The notes under the pieces: generated by a model | The model's input: the letters and a program-made list of their open reading frames with translations, nothing else | Told to the model about the DNA's origin: nothing | Databases searched by the model: none | Assembly (NCBI GenBank): GCA_009760855.2 | Contig: WPIO01000001.1 | Span: forward strand, 12,378,501 to 12,442,500 | Source of the DNA: Cristatella mucedo | Taxonomy: Eukaryota > Bryozoa > Phylactolaemata > Cristatellidae | DNA length: 64,000 nucleotides | Direction: 5' to 3' | Shown: in pieces, positions 60,850 through 64,000 of the stretch | Numbering within the stretch: position 1 is the first letter of the stretch | Layout of the letters: each line of letters opens with the position of its first letter | Translations under genes and position numbers: made by a program

Positions 60850-61616
60850 GTGAGCGAATTGCCAGCGAGCATACTTAGCATTATATTTATCTCTGTTTTA
60901 GAAGACAAGATAGCAAAGCGCGATAGAGAATCCGCGCATGGCTCAGGCCAGAGTCCATTCCTTGGGCAGAATCTAGAGTGGCATAAGGAAATATTAAAGT
61001 ACGACTTCAATCACTTTTGCATGAGTGGTTGGCTACCACAGAGACTTTTCGCAAGGCTCCACTTCTTCTTCCATCTTTCCGGAATTATAACGGACCGGAC
61101 GTAGTTTCCAAGTATGGAATCGATTTAGCCGGCTTGAGTGTAAATTGGTTAGACCATAAGGAGGAATGCTGACCAAAAAAGAATAATGCTATCAATTTTG
61201 CAAAGAAAATCCTGTATCACATTGAGCCTTGAGATTCTTCTTCCGATGTAGATTGTCCCAACTAAATGGCTCCAAGATTTTTTAGTGGCATAAAGAGGAA
61301 TGAGGGAAAGAGAGGTTAATGGCAGTTTCCCAAAAAACAGACAAGAAAGAGCGGTGTAAAAATGAGAGAAGAAGCAGATTTTGAAATAGCGAGTAGGGAA
61401 AGGCTTTAGCACTAGCGTTCAGCATTCATGAATTCCGACGGCACCCATATCGCCATAGCCAGCTCCGACACGCAGTTTCACACTAAATTAGAAGCGAGTA
61501 ACGATACTGAAGAGCAGATGTCATATAGAACTCAGATATGGGGCGCAAAATGAAGCTAGTGACTCCGCGGGTCGCAGAAAGACTAGATACAGCGGAAGCA
61601 TTTTACCGCAAAGTGA
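60850..61616. other. Upstream flank of the terminal LINE
   Basis: ORFs at 60850-61104 and 61149-61412 (minus) have no motif I recognise. Whether part of this is the LINE 5' region cannot be decided. Confidence 0.3.
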
Positions 61617-64000
61617 TGCACCCTGCCTCTGCAGCTGCTTCGCCGTCGCCCAGTTGTTGGACAGCCTCTTAAATTCCGCCTACTAAATGTCCGCTCGCTA
61701 AAAACCAAGGGGTTACTTATCCGCGATCAGGTGGTCCAGGAGAAGCTAGATGCATTTCTGCTTACCGAAACCTGGATGACGCCTTGTTCCAGTAGCTGTA
61801 TTTCCGAGACCACCCCACCCGGGTTCTCATTCTATCAGTCCATGCGTTCTGACAAGGTTGGTTGCGGGGTTACAATTTTTGTTTGCGAATCGTTTGGCTA
61901 TAAAATGTGCAGTTTCTCGCATGGGTCATCGTTTGAATCGGTTGCTATCAGGTCTTCATCAAAGACAATGCCTCTCACCGTTGTGATATACGGGCCTCCT
62001 TCTGGCTGTCTGAACTTGTTTATAGAGGAGTTTTCAGAGTTCCTCGCTAAAATATTTGTGTGTGACAGGCCGCTACTGATTGTAGGAGACTTCAATATTC
62101 ACGTTGACAACCCTAGCAACAGCCAGGTCCGCTCATTTCTTGACTGTCTGGAGAATCTTGGTTTGGCCCAACACGTTAATCATAGCACCCACGTCGGTGG
62201 CCACATTCTAGATCTCGTGATCACTAAGGATGTCCTCCCCACTGACTTTGTGGTGTGCCCACTGACCCTCTCAGATCATTGTTTGGGCATTCTCCGAAGC
62301 AGCTGACAGCCCTGAATCCAACAAATCGCTATAATGATGAATGCCGCCAAGAGCTGCACCGTCAGCAGCACTGGTGGCCTCGGACGCAGTGACGGCTTCG
62401 TGCACGCCATCCTCTGCACTGTCCGCAGTCTGAGCATACTGCCACGGCTAGTCGGTCGCCAATCGAGAATGGGAAAGTTTTTGAAATCTGTTTGTGATGC
62501 AGGCCTTCTTGATCTGCATTCAGACTCGACCGGCAGCCTCGATACCTTCACTGATGCGATGAACATGACACTCAGGAGTGCTCTTGACAAGCATGCTCCC
62601 GTTCGCTCTATCCGTGTTCTAAGTCGTCGAGATTGCTTTCAATTTACAAAAAAACTCCCTAAGATGCGCCGTGTTAAGCGCAGGCTGGAACGTCGTTTCA
62701 AGAAATCGGGGTCTGAGGCAGACCTAGTCAATTTTAAAGACTTCCTTCGAGTTTACACCCGAAAGCTTAAAAAAAGCCAGGGCTTCTTTTTTCATTAGAA
62801 GACTGAATTCCTGCCAATCGGACACTAAACAGATTTATAAGACAGTAAACCATTTACTGGCCAATGCTGTCAGGTCTGACTCCCCAGATATTAAAGGCTC
62901 AGCCAAAAAGTTTTCAGCCTTCTTTACTGAAAAAATTGTGCACATTCGTGCCTCCATTAAGCCTCCTCCGACCAAAGCAATCGCCGTTCCTCAACCTGTG
63001 ACCTTCCTTAACAGGTTCTCTGATGTTTCTGCCTGTGATGTGGCTGCCTTAATAAGGTCTAGCAAAAAGAGCTCGTCTCCTGAAGACCCTATACCTTCAT
63101 CTCTGTGGTCTTCACTTGCAGACCATCTTAGCCCTGCCATAACCGAGATTTGTAATGCTTCTTTGGGAAAAGGGGTCGTCCCCAAGTCCTTCAAATCGGC
63201 AATCGTTAGATCTATTCTTAAAAAGCCTGGATTAGACACAGAGGTCCTAGCAAACTATCGTCCAGTTTCCCTTCTTCCGTTCTTATCAAAGATTCTTGAA
63301 AAAATTGTTGCTACGCAGCTGGTTGAACATATTGATAATAATGGAATGTCAGAAACATTTCAATCAGGGTTCAAGAGGCAGCACTCTACTGAAACTGCTC
63401 TCCTCCGTGTTAACAATGACATTCTACGTGGCAACGACGACGGGAATGTCACTGCCCTAGCTCTGTTAGATCTGTCTGCTGCCTTCGACACCATTGATCA
63501 TGAAGTTCTGCTTGAACGACTGAGAACAACGATCGGTCTGGCAGACGAAGCACTGGCGTGGTTTAAATCATACTTGTCTGATCGTGTTCAATCCGTGTCG
63601 TGTGGGGGCCAGGTCTCAGACATGAGAAGGGTCACCTGTGGAGTTCCTCAAGGGTCTGTACTTGGTCCCTTGCTGTTCTCCATTTATACGCAACCTCTGG
63701 GAAAAGTGATTAAGGCCCATGGAATAGGATATCACTTCTATGCTGACGATACTCAGTTGTATTTGTCATTTAAACCGTCGGAATCTGGTGCAGCAACTGA
63801 GAAACTGAATGCTTGCCTTGCCGATATTCGATCCTGGATGTCGGAAAACTTCATGAAATTGAATGACGATAAAACCGAACTGCTTCTCATAAGACACCCT
63901 AAGGGTGTGGCTGGACTAAAAGGCTTTGCTGTTCTAATAGGTGATGCTATTGTGCGACCTTCACCACGTGCTCGTTATCTAGGTGTCGTGTTCGACAGCT
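61617..64000 (+). mobile_element. Nearly intact CR1/L2-clade LINE: endonuclease and reverse transcriptase, cut by the window edge
   Basis: The protein is read in one frame from about 61617. The AP endonuclease has LNVRSLKTKG, LTETW, VGDFNIH (62082) and SDHC motifs. A TGA at 62304 and a one-base shift in an A-run near 62770 are the only breaks. From 62776 the frame is open to the edge (about 400 codons). It carries the reverse transcriptase blocks KKPGLD, NYRPVSLLPFLSKILE, SGFKRQHSTETAL, LDLSAAFDTIDH (63463-63498), GVPQGSVLGPLLF and the catalytic YADD (63739-63750). The enzyme nicks target DNA and copies its RNA there. Far better preserved than the other LINE pieces in the window, which look like the same family. 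The 3' end is outside. Confidence 0.9.

Overview
The window reads as invertebrate animal genomic DNA: a decayed virus-like transposon, a receptor kinase gene of a family found only in animals, tRNA-derived SINEs, non-LTR retrotransposon debris and very long microsatellites. I cannot name the species or phylum from the sequence alone.

Positions 1 to about 10,535 are strikingly AT-rich and hold the right-hand part of a Polinton/Maverick (adintovirus-like) element that runs off the left edge. Gene order is: maturation-protease start and Cys-rich small protein (minus strand); packaging ATPase; a broken coiled-coil protein; two penton-like minor capsid genes in tandem; a small basic coiled-coil protein; the major capsid gene; a YqaJ-type exonuclease; a phage-fibre-like repeat protein; a second Cys-rich protein (minus); a retroviral-type integrase; and two minus-strand reading frames near the end. 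Most of these genes carry stops and frameshifts, so this is an old copy. The ATPase and three small genes are still open. Most intact starts have a TATA-like motif abutting the ATG. No DNA polymerase B was seen; it may lie left of the window.

From 10,540 the composition switches abruptly to GC-rich DNA. A SINE sits on the junction, followed by one convincing host gene at 11,446-13,440: an intronless activin/BMP type II receptor (664 aa) with signal peptide, cysteine-rich ectodomain, membrane segment and complete Ser/Thr kinase. A (GA)n tract of about 500 bp follows it.

From 14.4 to 61 kb I found no other convincing host gene. The DNA is a patchwork of three tRNA-derived SINE families, many 3' fragments of one CR1/L2-like LINE family, a 0.5 kb dispersed repeat present twice in opposite orientation, a decayed copy of a multicopy animal protein family (34.8-35.8 kb), a possible ZZ-like zinc-finger ORF at 15.6 kb, and long (CA)n, (TA)n, (CT)n and 10-bp minisatellite arrays. 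The window ends inside a much fresher LINE copy (61.6-64.0 kb) with endonuclease and reverse transcriptase motifs.
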